Assembly (NCBI RefSeq): GCF_018069625.1
Contig: NZ_CP072941.1
Coordinates: forward strand, 3,224,001-3,288,000
DNA: 64,000 nt
Source: Streptomyces yatensis
GTDB taxonomy: Bacteria > Actinomycetota > Actinomycetes > Streptomycetales > Streptomycetaceae
Reading direction: 5' to 3'
Shown: piece after piece, positions 45,051 through 52,867 of the stretch
How positions within the stretch are numbered: position 1 is the stretch's first letter
Layout: each line of letters starts with the position of its first letter
Program-made: the position numbers and the translations under genes
Notes under the pieces: generated by a model
Database searches by the model: none
Told to the model about the DNA's origin: nothing
The model's input: the letters and a program-made list of their open reading frames with translations, nothing else

Positions 45051-45112
45051 GCGGCCCGCGGCCGGGCGCCCGGTCTGTGCTCGGGCGTGCGGCCCGCGGC
45101 CGGGCGCCCGGT
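45051..45112. repeat. 24-bp direct repeat, 38-bp period
   Basis: An identical 24-base GC-only unit (GCGGCCCGCGGCCGGGCGCC plus CGGT) occurs at 45051-45074 and 45089-45112. It is itself rich in palindromes. It lies in the 240-bp gap before the Cys leader; I see no gene in this gap. Confidence 0.7.
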
Positions 45113-45154
45113 TCGCGGGCCGAGCGTGCGTGGTCCGGGCGCGAGCCGGTGAGG

Positions 45155-45160
45155 TTGACC
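45155..45160 (+). promoter_or_regulatory. Possible -35 element (TTGACC) before the leader peptide
   Basis: TTGACC precedes the leader GTG by 31 bp; ATTCAC at the right distance is a poor -10 and CATGAT is too close. The promoter is plausible, not certain. Confidence 0.3.
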
Positions 45161-45191
45161 TTCCTTTCCGGCACATGATTCACTTCGCAGC

Positions 45192-45281
45192 GTGACTGAC
45201 ACCTGCTTGCCTCGCTTCTGGCGGAGGGTCCATCTGGACCTGGTCCGCTACGCGGGCTGTGTCTGTCGTCCGTCCTGTTGA
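45192..45281 (+). CDS. Cys-rich leader peptide (29 aa) upstream of cysteine dioxygenase
   Basis: GTG-initiated 29-residue frame reading VTDTCLPRFWRRVHLDLVRY then AGCVCRPSC, stop at 45279-45281. Cysteines are at positions 5, 23, 25 and 29. The segment RRVHLDLVRYAGCVC resembles short peptides annotated as putative leader peptides before sulphur genes in Streptomyces. Ribosome stalling at the Cys codons could tie expression of the downstream cysteine dioxygenase to cysteine supply. The ribosome site is weak, and the stop is 61 bp before the dioxygenase start. Confidence 0.7.
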   Translation: MTDTCLPRFWRRVHLDLVRYAGCVCRPSC

Positions 45282-45342
45282 TCCGCTTCTTTCCCGCGCG
45301 GCGCGGCCGCGCCTCTTTCGCGATCACTCAGGACGGTTCTCT

Positions 45343-45918
45343 GTGCCCGACGTACGCACTTCCACCCCCGGTCCCGTGCGCCCTTCCACGGACGTCATCA
45401 CGGACCCGGCATCCGGCCCGGCCGCTCCGCCCAGCGCCGCGGAGCTGCTCGACTTCGCCCGCCGGACCGCCGCCGACGCCGAGCTCGTCGCCTCCCTTCC
45501 GCTCGATCCGGAGGGCCGCACCTGGCTGCGCCTCGACGGGCCGGGCGGCAGCGAAGCCTGGCTGATCGGCTGGCCTCCGGGCACCGGCACCGGCTGGCAC
45601 GACCACGGCGGCTCCCATGGCGCCTTCGTCGCGGCGGCGGGTGCGCTCAACGAGCAGTCGCTCGCCGCGCGTCTGCCCACCGAGGGCTGGAAGACCCTTG
45701 AACTGGCCGACGATGTGGACCGCGAGCGGCGGCTGCCCGCCGGGCAGGGCCGGGCTTTCGGGCCCCATCATGTGCATGAGGTGATCAATCCGTCCGACAC
45801 CGAGCATGCGGTGTCGGTGCACGCCTACTATCCGCCGCTGCCGCTGATGCGGCGCTACAGCCGCACCGGTCATACGCTGCGGCTGGAGCAGGTCGAGCGG
45901 CCCGAGGAGTGGGGATGA
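45343..45918 (+). CDS. Cysteine dioxygenase family protein
   Basis: 191 aa from GTG at 45343 (VPDVRTSTPGPVRPS), AGGA ten bases upstream. Cupin fold with GTGTGWHDHGGSHGAF (iron His pair, ~85) and the third His in HHVHEVINPSDTEHAVSVHA (~145). It oxidises L-cysteine to cysteine sulphinate. Its stop overlaps the rhodanese ATG (ATGA), so the two are translationally coupled. The Cys-codon leader peptide upstream fits regulation by cysteine. Confidence 0.88.
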   Translation: MPDVRTSTPGPVRPSTDVITDPASGPAAPPSAAELLDFARRTAADAELVASLPLDPEGRTWLRLDGPGGSEAWLIGWPPGTGTGWHDHGGSHGAFVAAAGALNEQSLAARLPTEGWKTLELADDVDRERRLPAGQGRAFGPHHVHEVINPSDTEHAVSVHAYYPPLPLMRRYSRTGHTLRLEQVERPEEWG

Positions 45919-46307
45919 CCATGGGCACGACCAAGCGGAGCGTTGACGAACTGCTGGCCGAGGCCCGCGAGGAACTCGATCGGCTGGAGCCCCTCGATGC
46001 CGCGGCGGCGCAGGTCCAGGGCGCGCTGCTGGTGGACATACGGTACGCGGCGCTGCGGGAGCGCGACGGCACCATCCCGGGGGCACTGATCGTCGAGCGG
46101 AACGAGCTGGAGTGGCGGCTCGACCCGCAGTGCGACCACCGGCTGCCCGAGGCCACCCATCACGATCTGCGGGTCGTGGTGGTGTGCAACGAGGGCTACG
46201 CGTCCAGCTTCGCCGCGGTCTCACTGCGTCAGCTGGGCCTGGCGCGCGCGACCGATCTCATCGGCGGCTTCCAGGCATGGCGCGCCGCGGGCCTCCCGGT
46301 GCGCTAG
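45915..46307 (+). CDS. Rhodanese-like sulphurtransferase
   Basis: 130 aa from ATG at 45915, overlapping the dioxygenase stop; an internal ATG at 45921 is possible. LLVDIRYAALRERDGTIPGA is the rhodanese N-motif; the catalytic cysteine is in VVVVCNEGYASS (~95), followed by IGGFQAWRAAGLPV. It probably transfers sulphane sulphur in cysteine catabolism. No terminator is clear; recX converges. Confidence 0.92.
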   Translation: MTMGTTKRSVDELLAEAREELDRLEPLDAAAAQVQGALLVDIRYAALRERDGTIPGALIVERNELEWRLDPQCDHRLPEATHHDLRVVVVCNEGYASSFAAVSLRQLGLARATDLIGGFQAWRAAGLPVR

Positions 46308-46431
46308 CGCCACCCACCGGATTCGGGCGCCGCACGACCGGACATCGCTCGTTCTCGGTAGCCGGCTTCACCGGATTGCCCCCAAGGGCCGCCACAGCCC
46401 ACAGCCCCGCCGCGACGGGGCCGCCGGGGGC

Positions 46432-47043
46432 TCAGAGGTCGGGGAGGTGGCGCTCCAGGAGGTCCGGGTCCTCCCCCTCCTCCTCCAGCGCACGCCGCAC
46501 CACCCGCAGTGCCAGCCCCTCGGAATAGCCCTTGCGGGCCAGCATCCCGGCGAGACGGCGGATCCGCTTCTCCCGGTCGAGGCCACGGGTGGCCCTCAGC
46601 TTGCGCTCGACCAGCTCCCGCGCCGTCCGCTCCTCCTGATCGGCGTCGAGCTGTCCCACGGCCTCGTCGATCAGGGCGGAATCCACGCCCTTGGTGCGCA
46701 GCTCACGGGCGAGCGCCCGCCGGGCGAGCCCCCGGCTGTGGTGCCGGGACTCCACCCATGCCTCGGCGAACGCCGCGTCGTCGATCAGGCCGACGCCCTC
46801 GAACCGGGACAGCACCTCCTGCGCCGCGTCATCGGGGATGCCCCGGGTGCGCAGCGCGTCCGCGAGCTGCTTACGGGTGCGTGGGGTCCCGGTGAGCAGG
46901 CGCAGGCAGATCGCCCGCGCCTGCTCCTCCGGGCCGGGCGGCGGCCCCTGCTCGGCCCTCGACAAGGAGGGGGCGCCGCTGTCCGGACGGTCCGGGCGCT
47001 CCGGACGGCCTGGGCCGTCCGGCCATTCGGTCCGCCGTGTCAT
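46432..47043 (-). CDS. recX: RecA regulatory protein RecX
   Basis: 203 aa, starting 3 bp after the recA stop. Tandem three-helix RecX motifs are visible (RTRKQLADALRTRGIPDDAA, GLARRALARELRTKGVDSAL, DREKRIRRLAGMLARKGYSE). It restrains RecA filament growth. An Arg/Pro-rich N-terminal ~40 residues precedes the first motif. Co-transcribed with recA. Confidence 0.95.
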   Translation of the reverse strand: MTRRTEWPDGPGRPERPDRPDSGAPSLSRAEQGPPPGPEEQARAICLRLLTGTPRTRKQLADALRTRGIPDDAAQEVLSRFEGVGLIDDAAFAEAWVESRHHSRGLARRALARELRTKGVDSALIDEAVGQLDADQEERTARELVERKLRATRGLDREKRIRRLAGMLARKGYSEGLALRVVRRALEEEGEDPDLLERHLPDL

Positions 47044-47046
47044 GGA

Positions 47047-48186
47047 TCAGCTCTTGGCCGCGGCGGTCTTGGCCGCCTTCGCCCCGGACTTGGCCGCCGG
47101 GGCGGCCACGGCCTTCGCCGGTGCGGCGTCGGTCACGCCCGCGGCACCGGTCGCGTCCGTGGTGGGTGCCGCGGCCGCCGGGTCCTGGGGCCTCACCCCG
47201 ATGCCGAGCTTTTCCTTGATCTTCTTCTCGATCTCATTGGCCAGATCGGGGTTGTCCTTCAGGAAGTTGCGGGCGTTCTCCTTGCCCTGACCGAGCTGGT
47301 CTCCCTCATAGGTGTACCAGGCACCGGACTTGCGGACGAAGCCGTGCTCGACACCCATGTCGATCAGGCCGCCCTCGCGGCTGATGCCCTGGCCGTAGAG
47401 GATGTCGAACTCGGCCTGCTTGAAGGGCGGCGCGACCTTGTTCTTGACGACCTTGACGCGGGTGCGGTTGCCGACCGCGTCGGTGCCGTCCTTGAGGGTC
47501 TCGATGCGGCGGATGTCGATGCGCACCGATGCGTAGAACTTCAGCGCCCGGCCACCGGTCGTGGTCTCCGGCGAGCCGAACATCACACCGATCTTCTCGC
47601 GGAGCTGGTTGATGAAGATCGCGGTGGTCTTGGACTGGTTGAGCGCGCTGGTGATCTTGCGGAGCGCCTGGCTCATCAGCCGGGCCTGGAGGCCGACGTG
47701 GGAGTCGCCCATCTCACCCTCGATCTCCGCGCGCGGCACCAGGGCGGCGACGGAGTCGATGACGATGAGGTCGAGGGCGCCGGAGCGGACCAGCATGTCC
47801 ACGATCTCGAGCGCCTGCTCGCCGTTGTCCGGCTGGGACAGGATCAGGGAGTCCGTGTCCACGCCCAGCTTCTGCGCGTAGTCAGGGTCGAGGGCGTGCT
47901 CGGCGTCCACGAAGGCGACGGTGCCGCCGGCCCGCTGGGCATTGGCCACCGCGTGCAGGGTCAGGGTCGTCTTACCGGAGGACTCCGGGCCGTAGACCTC
48001 GACCACCCGGCCGCGCGGCAGACCGCCGACACCGAGGGCGACATCGAGAGCGGTCGACCCGGTGGGGATGACCTCGACCGGCTCGTTCGGCCGATCGCCC
48101 ATGCGCATCACGGCGCCCTTGCCGAATTGCCGTTCAATCTGTGCGAGCGCGGCGTCGAGCGCCTTCTCGCGGTCCGTTCCTGCCAT
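47047..48186 (-). CDS. recA: Recombinase RecA
   Basis: 379 aa from ATG at 48186 ([14 protein letters not shown]); the longer frame starts within the leader. Walker [14 protein letters not shown] (~66), Walker [15 protein letters not shown] (~140), loop L2 [21 protein letters not shown] (~193). The C-terminal ~40 residues are Ala/Lys-rich ([22 protein letters not shown]). It forms DNA filaments for recombination and triggers LexA cleavage. An SOS box and a TTGACA -35 lie ~110-140 bp upstream. Confidence 0.98.
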   Translation of the reverse strand: MAGTDREKALDAALAQIERQFGKGAVMRMGDRPNEPVEVIPTGSTALDVALGVGGLPRGRVVEVYGPESSGKTTLTLHAVANAQRAGGTVAFVDAEHALDPDYAQKLGVDTDSLILSQPDNGEQALEIVDMLVRSGALDLIVIDSVAALVPRAEIEGEMGDSHVGLQARLMSQALRKITSALNQSKTTAIFINQLREKIGVMFGSPETTTGGRALKFYASVRIDIRRIETLKDGTDAVGNRTRVKVVKNKVAPPFKQAEFDILYGQGISREGGLIDMGVEHGFVRKSGAWYTYEGDQLGQGKENARNFLKDNPDLANEIEKKIKEKLGIGVRPQDPAAAAPTTDATGAAGVTDAAPAKAVAAPAAKSGAKAAKTAAAKS

Positions 48187-48299
48187 GGGTCCCACCCGGT
48201 TTGCTTGAGTCGATCGCTTCACGTCCATGACGCTAGCGCCTGCCACTGACAAGCGGCCCTGACGTCCTCGGCCTGTGGATAACCTGTCGGGCCTCCATC

Positions 48300-48313
48300 A
48301 GAATGGATGTTCG
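48300..48313 (-). promoter_or_regulatory. SOS box in the recA promoter
   Basis: Read on the minus strand, CGAACATCCATTCT keeps the GAAC half and a degenerate second half of the SOS box. It lies ~115 bp before recA, just after the -35. Confidence 0.7.
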
Positions 48314-48320
48314 ATTTTTG

Positions 48321-48326
48321 TGTCAA
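48321..48326 (-). promoter_or_regulatory. recA -35 element TTGACA
   Basis: TTGACA on the minus strand, with the SOS box 7 bp downstream in the usual spacer/-10 zone; it overlaps the stop codon of the upstream permease gene. Confidence 0.6.
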
Positions 48327-49528
48327 CTACGCCGCACCAACGCGGCGCGCATCCGTGAGAGGGCCGACATGCCGCGCCGCCGCGTGCGCCCGTGCACCCG
48401 CAGATCGTCGGTCACGTCATAGCGCTTGATGTACGCGCCGAGGAACGCCTGCAGCGTCGCGGTCGCCGGAATCGCGATCAGCGCGCCCACCGCGCCCAGC
48501 AGCGCGGTGCCCGCTATCACCGATCCGAAGGAGACGGCCGGGTGGATGTCCACCGTCCTGGCGGTGATCCTCGGCTGCAGCAGATAGTTCTCGAACTGCT
48601 GGTAGATCACGACGAAGACCAGGACCCACAGCGCGTACCAGGGGTCGATGGTGAACGCGATCAGCATCGGCAGCGCCCCGGCCAAATAGGTGCCGATGGT
48701 CGGGATGAACTGCGAGATCAGCCCCACCCAGACGGCGAGCGCCGGGGCGTAGGGCACACCCAGGGCCTCCAGCAGGATGTAGTGGGCGATACCGGAGATC
48801 AGCGCCATCAGCCCGCGGGAGTAGATGTAGCCGCCGGTCTTGGCGACCGCGATCTCCCAGGCGCGCAACACCTCGACCTGCCGGGTCGGCGGCAGCACCG
48901 AGCACAGCGCGCGGCGCAGCCGGGGCCCGTCGGCGGCGAAGTAGAAGGCGAACAGGGTCACCGTCAGCGTCTTGAACAACCCGCCGAGCACCTGTGCGGA
49001 GACGTCCAGCACATTGTCGGCGCTGTTCTTGACGTAGCTCTGCAGCCAGTCGGAGTGCACCAGGCTGTCCTGGATCTCCAGCCGCGACAGATGCGTGTGG
49101 AATGTGTCGTTGATCCACTTCACGACGTTGTCGAGGTACTGCGGGAAGTCCTGGACCATGGTGATGATCTGATCGGCCAGCATCGAGCCGAGCAGGGTGA
49201 AGAAGCCCGCGGTGCCGATGAGGATGGCGAGAAAGACCAGCCCGGTGGCCAGCCCCCGGCGCATGCCGCGGGCGGCCATCCGGTCCACGGCCGGTTCGAT
49301 CGCGAGCGCCAGGAAGAACGCGATCAGGATGTTCAGCAGAAGACCGGTCAGCTGATCGAAGGCCCAGGTCGCAAGGCGGTAGCAGGCCACCAGCGCGAGT
49401 GCGAGCACCATGGCGCGCGGCAGCCAGCGCGGCATGCGCGCGGCGGGTTGCGGGGAGTCCGAGGAGGCCCGAGCGGCGCTCGGGGTGTCGTCGGCGTCGG
49501 AGGGGAGGGTCTCTTCGGTCGGGGCCAC
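48323..49528 (-). CDS. AI-2E family transporter (PerM-like)
   Basis: 401 aa from GTG at 49528. About seven membrane segments; the family core appears as LLLNILIAFFLALAIEPAVD, FAFYFAADGPRLRRAL, GLISQFIPTIGTYLAGALP and the conserved QQFENYLLQPRI. These are predicted permeases, sometimes linked to Na+/H+ or signal export; the substrate is unknown. It precedes recA on the same strand, a conserved Streptomyces context. Confidence 0.9.
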   Translation of the reverse strand: MAPTEETLPSDADDTPSAARASSDSPQPAARMPRWLPRAMVLALALVACYRLATWAFDQLTGLLLNILIAFFLALAIEPAVDRMAARGMRRGLATGLVFLAILIGTAGFFTLLGSMLADQIITMVQDFPQYLDNVVKWINDTFHTHLSRLEIQDSLVHSDWLQSYVKNSADNVLDVSAQVLGGLFKTLTVTLFAFYFAADGPRLRRALCSVLPPTRQVEVLRAWEIAVAKTGGYIYSRGLMALISGIAHYILLEALGVPYAPALAVWVGLISQFIPTIGTYLAGALPMLIAFTIDPWYALWVLVFVVIYQQFENYLLQPRITARTVDIHPAVSFGSVIAGTALLGAVGALIAIPATATLQAFLGAYIKRYDVTDDLRVHGRTRRRGMSALSRMRAALVRRS

Positions 49529-49607
49529 GGAGCAAGTGTGGCCTACACCGGACGAAGAAATCCGGCCACCCCGGAAGCTGGTGCGTCCGGAGCGGCCGGA
49601 GGTCCGC

Positions 49608-49802
49608 TCAGCGCCTGCTCTCGGGGATCTCCATCGCGGCGCAGACCGCGCGCCAGACGTCCTTGGCCTCCCAGCCGTCCGTCAGTGCCTCGTGCACCGT
49701 CCGGCCGCCGAGTTGCGACATCACATGATCGCGCGCGAAGGAGTCGGCGTACGCCTCGCCGAAGTGGTCCGCCATTCGCTGCCAGAAGTCCGTCAACCGC
49801 AT
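49608..49802 (-). CDS. DUF3046 domain protein
   Basis: 64 aa from ATG at 49802 (MRLTDFWQRMADHFGEAYA). It matches the actinobacterial DUF3046 pattern (RLTDFW, FGEAYADSFARDHVMSQL, GRTVHEALTDGW, VWRAVCAA), a small protein usually near recA-recX. Function unknown. Confidence 0.88.
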   Translation of the reverse strand: MRLTDFWQRMADHFGEAYADSFARDHVMSQLGGRTVHEALTDGWEAKDVWRAVCAAMEIPESRR

Positions 49803-49881
49803 GTGACCAGTATCGCGCTCCCGGGGGTGCACCCACGCGTGAGCCCCCTACCGACCGTGTCCCGCGGCCTACGGTCTGTCC

Positions 49882-50874
49882 ATGGAACGATCCGCAAGCC
49901 TCCCCTCCTCGCCCTCCCTTCCCCCGCCCGGGCCCGCCGAGCCGGCTCAGCCGGCCGAGTCCTCCGCGCTCTCCCGCGCCGAGCGGTTCGTCTGGCTGAC
50001 CGCCCGCGTGCTGGAGCAGCGCAGATTCGCGTATCACTTCCTGGGCGGCGGCGCCGAGGCGGTCGAGACCGCGCTGGCCGCGTATCTGGGGACCGACGGG
50101 GGCTACGGCCATGCGCTGGAGCCGGATCTGCGCGGTCCGGTGAGCCAGCCGCTGCATGCCGTGCACGCCTTACGGGTGCTCGACGGGATCGGGCGCTGCG
50201 GCGGGCAGCGGGTGGAGCGGCTGTGCCGCTATCTGACGTCCGTGTCCACCCCGGACGGCGCGCTGCCCGCCTGCCACCCCTCGCTGCGCGGCTATCCGGC
50301 GGCCCCCTGGGTCCCGTCGGCGGACGATGCGCGCAGTGATCTGCTGACCACCGGGCCGGTGGTGGGGCTGCTGCACCGCAACGAGGTGTGGCATGCGTGG
50401 CTCTTCCGGGCCACGGACTTCTGCTGGGCGGCGGTCGCCGCCCTGGGGGAGGGCGGCGCGACGACGCGTCCGTACGAGGTCGCGGCGGCCGTCGCCTTCC
50501 TCGACGGGGCGCCGGACCGGGCACGCGCCGAGGCGGCGGCCGAGCGGCTCGGCCGCCGGGTACGGGAGGAGCGGCTGATCGTGCCGCCGACGACCCCCGA
50601 GGACGCCGAGGACCGCTCCCTGCCGCCGGGGCAGGGCCCCGGCGAGCCCCTCCAGGTGCACGACATCGCCCGTACCCCCGGCTCGCTGGCACGCCGGTGG
50701 TTCACCGACGCCGAGGTGGAGCGGTCCCTGGACGTGCTCGTGGCCGCGCAGCAGGAGGACGGCGGCTGGCCGCCGCCCCGGCGCCCATGGACGCCGGGGG
50801 CCACGCTGGAGTGGCGGTCGGTGGCGACCATCGAGGCGCTGCTGACGCTGCGGGCCTACGGACGGCGGATCTGA
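49882..50874 (+). CDS. Toroid-fold (prenyltransferase/terpene-cyclase-like) hypothetical protein
   Basis: 330 aa. Repeated helical-pair motifs, TDGGYGHALEPDLRGP near 75 and QQEDGGWPPPRRPW near 290, resemble the QW-type Gly/Trp repeats of alpha/alpha-toroid proteins. No DDxD or DCTAE motif of terpene cyclases is present, so a catalytic role is unlikely to be cyclisation. It has a low-complexity N-terminus (~1-30). It diverges from the DUF3046 gene. Confidence 0.7.
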   Translation: MERSASLPSSPSLPPPGPAEPAQPAESSALSRAERFVWLTARVLEQRRFAYHFLGGGAEAVETALAAYLGTDGGYGHALEPDLRGPVSQPLHAVHALRVLDGIGRCGGQRVERLCRYLTSVSTPDGALPACHPSLRGYPAAPWVPSADDARSDLLTTGPVVGLLHRNEVWHAWLFRATDFCWAAVAALGEGGATTRPYEVAAAVAFLDGAPDRARAEAAAERLGRRVREERLIVPPTTPEDAEDRSLPPGQGPGEPLQVHDIARTPGSLARRWFTDAEVERSLDVLVAAQQEDGGWPPPRRPWTPGATLEWRSVATIEALLTLRAYGRRI

Positions 50875-50893
50875 GCGCGGGCGTCCACGGCGG

Positions 50894-51196
50894 TCACAGG
50901 GCCCGGACGCCGGCCGTGACGACGACGGCCACGGCGACCACCACGAGGAAGGGGGCGCGGAGCACCAGCGCGAGCGCCGCCGCCCCCACCCCGGCCGCCC
51001 TCGCGTCCAGGAGGAGATGCCGGCCGTCGCTGAAGGTCTGCTGGGCGGTGAGGGCGGCGAGCAAGGCCACGGGCAGCAGCGCGGCCAGACGCCTGACGAG
51101 CGGGCGCTCCAGGACTCCGGCGGGCACCGAGAGGCCCAGCAGCTTGACGAGATAGCAGCCCGCCGCGGTGACGCCGATGGCGATCCAGATGGTCAT
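50894..51196 (-). CDS. azlD: AzlD-domain branched-chain amino-acid transporter subunit
   Basis: 100 aa, four hydrophobic segments starting MTIWIAIGVTAAGCYLVKLL. Its ATG overlaps the AzlC stop, the standard azlCD pairing. The small subunit of a branched-chain amino-acid exporter. Confidence 0.88.
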   Translation of the reverse strand: MTIWIAIGVTAAGCYLVKLLGLSVPAGVLERPLVRRLAALLPVALLAALTAQQTFSDGRHLLLDARAAGVGAAALALVLRAPFLVVVAVAVVVTAGVRAL

Positions 51197-51924
51197 CGGC
51201 GCTCACCCGGCTCCGTGCCGCGCGTCATGCGCCCGTGCACCGTAAGGACGGCGGGGGCGGCGAGCGCCGCCACCAGGACCGGGACGCCTGCGGGCAGCAC
51301 CGGCTGGCACAGGAGCACCAGCAGGACGCCGAGACCGGCCACGGCCCGCTCGACGGTGCCGCTGAGCATGGGGGCCAGCAGGGCGAGGAAGACGGCGGGC
51401 CCGGCGGCGTCCAGGCCCCAGGCGTCGGTGTCACCGAGCGCGGACGCCCCCAGGGCGCCGATCAGCGTGGTGAGGTTCCACAGGACGTACAGGGTCAGCC
51501 CGGTGATGGTGAAGCCGAGCCGCGCGGTGCGCCGGTCGGGCTGGGCGAGGGCGACGGCGGAGGTCTCGTCGATGACCCAGTGGGCCGCCAGGGGGCGTAC
51601 CGCGCGCGGCACCCCGAGGAGTCCGGACAGCCGCAGCCCGTAGAAGGCGTTGCGCACCCCGAGGAAGAACGCCCCGGCGGCGGCGGTGAACGGATTGCCG
51701 CCCGCCGCCAGCGCGCCCACGAGGGCGAACTGCGACGCCCCGGTGAAGACGAGCAGGCTGAGCGCGCAGGTCTGCAGCAGGCCGAGGCCGGCGCCCGCCG
51801 ACGTCACCCCGAAGGCGAAGCCGGAGAGCCCCACGGCGACACCGACGCCCAGGGCATCGCGGACAACGGCCGAGTCCGCCGGAGGCGCGGCGGGATCGGT
51901 TCGCATCTCTATCTGTTCTGACAC
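51193..51924 (-). CDS. azlC: AzlC-family branched-chain amino-acid permease
   Basis: 243 aa from GTG at 51924 (VSEQIEMRTD); ATG at 51906 is an alternative, and neither has a strong ribosome site. AzlC features: GLSGFAFGVTSAGAGLG, LLVFTGASQFALVG, FFLGVRNAFYGL and HWVIDETSAVAL. It exports branched-chain or related amino acids with AzlD. It starts 10 bp after the araC stop, so araC-azlC-azlD is one operon. Confidence 0.9.
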   Translation of the reverse strand: MSEQIEMRTDPAAPPADSAVVRDALGVGVAVGLSGFAFGVTSAGAGLGLLQTCALSLLVFTGASQFALVGALAAGGNPFTAAAGAFFLGVRNAFYGLRLSGLLGVPRAVRPLAAHWVIDETSAVALAQPDRRTARLGFTITGLTLYVLWNLTTLIGALGASALGDTDAWGLDAAGPAVFLALLAPMLSGTVERAVAGLGVLLVLLCQPVLPAGVPVLVAALAAPAVLTVHGRMTRGTEPGERR

Positions 51925-51934
51925 ACCGCGCACG

Positions 51935-52786
51935 TTAGGAGAGCGCTTCGACTCCGGTCTTGTACGTTCTTGCACGCTCCCGTCGGTAAGCGCCCGGTGG
52001 CACCCCCACGATGCGGGTGAAGTGACGGTTCAGATGGGACTGGTCGGTGAAGCCGACGGCGACGGCCACCTCGGCGGGCGCGGTGCCGGCGTCCAGCAGT
52101 TGCCGGGCCCGGCGGACCCGGGCGTCGGTGAGCCAGGTGTGCGGCGGCATCCCGTTGGCGGCGCGGAAGGCGCGCAGCAGGGCGAAGGGACCGGTGTCCA
52201 GCTCGGCCGCCAGCCGTTCCAGGGACGGCGGGTCCGCCATGCGCTCCAAGAGGATCGCGCGGGCGCGCGCCGCCCTTCGCGCACCCGCGGTGCGCGCCGT
52301 GCGCTCGGGGAGCGGGCCGCCATGCTCGCGCAGCAGTCGGGCGAGCACGATGCGCAGCAGGCTGTCGGCGGCCAGCGCGTTGCCCTCCTCGGCGGCCCGG
52401 TGCACCGCGGTGACCAGCCGCGCGCCCTGGGGGTCGTCGACGGAGGGGACCCGGAATCCGGCCGTGCCACGGAGCGTGCTCGTCTCCGCGGCGACACCGG
52501 CGACCAGGTCCGCGGCCGGATACAGCACGCTGTACGCCCACCCCTCGGGCGCCCCCGCCCGTCCGGTGTGGGGTACCTCCGGATTGATGAGCGCGAGCCC
52601 GCCCGGTCCGGTGCGCTCGACGGTGCCGCGGTGGTGGAACTCCTCGACGCCCTCGGTGATCGCGGCGATCACGAAGGCCTCGTGGGTGTGCCATACGAAG
52701 GTCTTGTGGATGTAGCGGGCCCGCAGCAGATCGACGCCCGGAAGCTGGGGGTACCGCCAGTGCCGCGCGCTCTCCCGGTTGACCAT
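51935..52786 (-). CDS. AraC family transcriptional regulator
   Basis: 283 aa. N-terminal cupin domain (FVWHTHEAFVIAAITEGVEE, GGLALINPEVPHTG) and C-terminal double HTH (~185-280: LAAELDTGPFALLRAF, VAVAVGFTDQSHLNRHFTRI). Located 10 bp before azlC on the same strand, so probably controls amino-acid export, perhaps sensing the exported amino acid (inference). Diverges from lhr. Confidence 0.92.
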   Translation of the reverse strand: MVNRESARHWRYPQLPGVDLLRARYIHKTFVWHTHEAFVIAAITEGVEEFHHRGTVERTGPGGLALINPEVPHTGRAGAPEGWAYSVLYPAADLVAGVAAETSTLRGTAGFRVPSVDDPQGARLVTAVHRAAEEGNALAADSLLRIVLARLLREHGGPLPERTARTAGARRAARARAILLERMADPPSLERLAAELDTGPFALLRAFRAANGMPPHTWLTDARVRRARQLLDAGTAPAEVAVAVGFTDQSHLNRHFTRIVGVPPGAYRRERARTYKTGVEALS

Positions 52787-52867
52787 GGCACCATTGTGCG
52801 CCCCGCCCGGGCCCCTTCTGACCTGCGACTCCGTCCATTGTCAGTGGTGCGGTGCACGATGGAGGGC

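Noticed and set aside
51650..52867. Frame extending lhr about 400 codons upstream
   Set aside because: It runs antisense through araC and azlC and lacks homology-like sequence; Lhr begins at MAGSALDAF.
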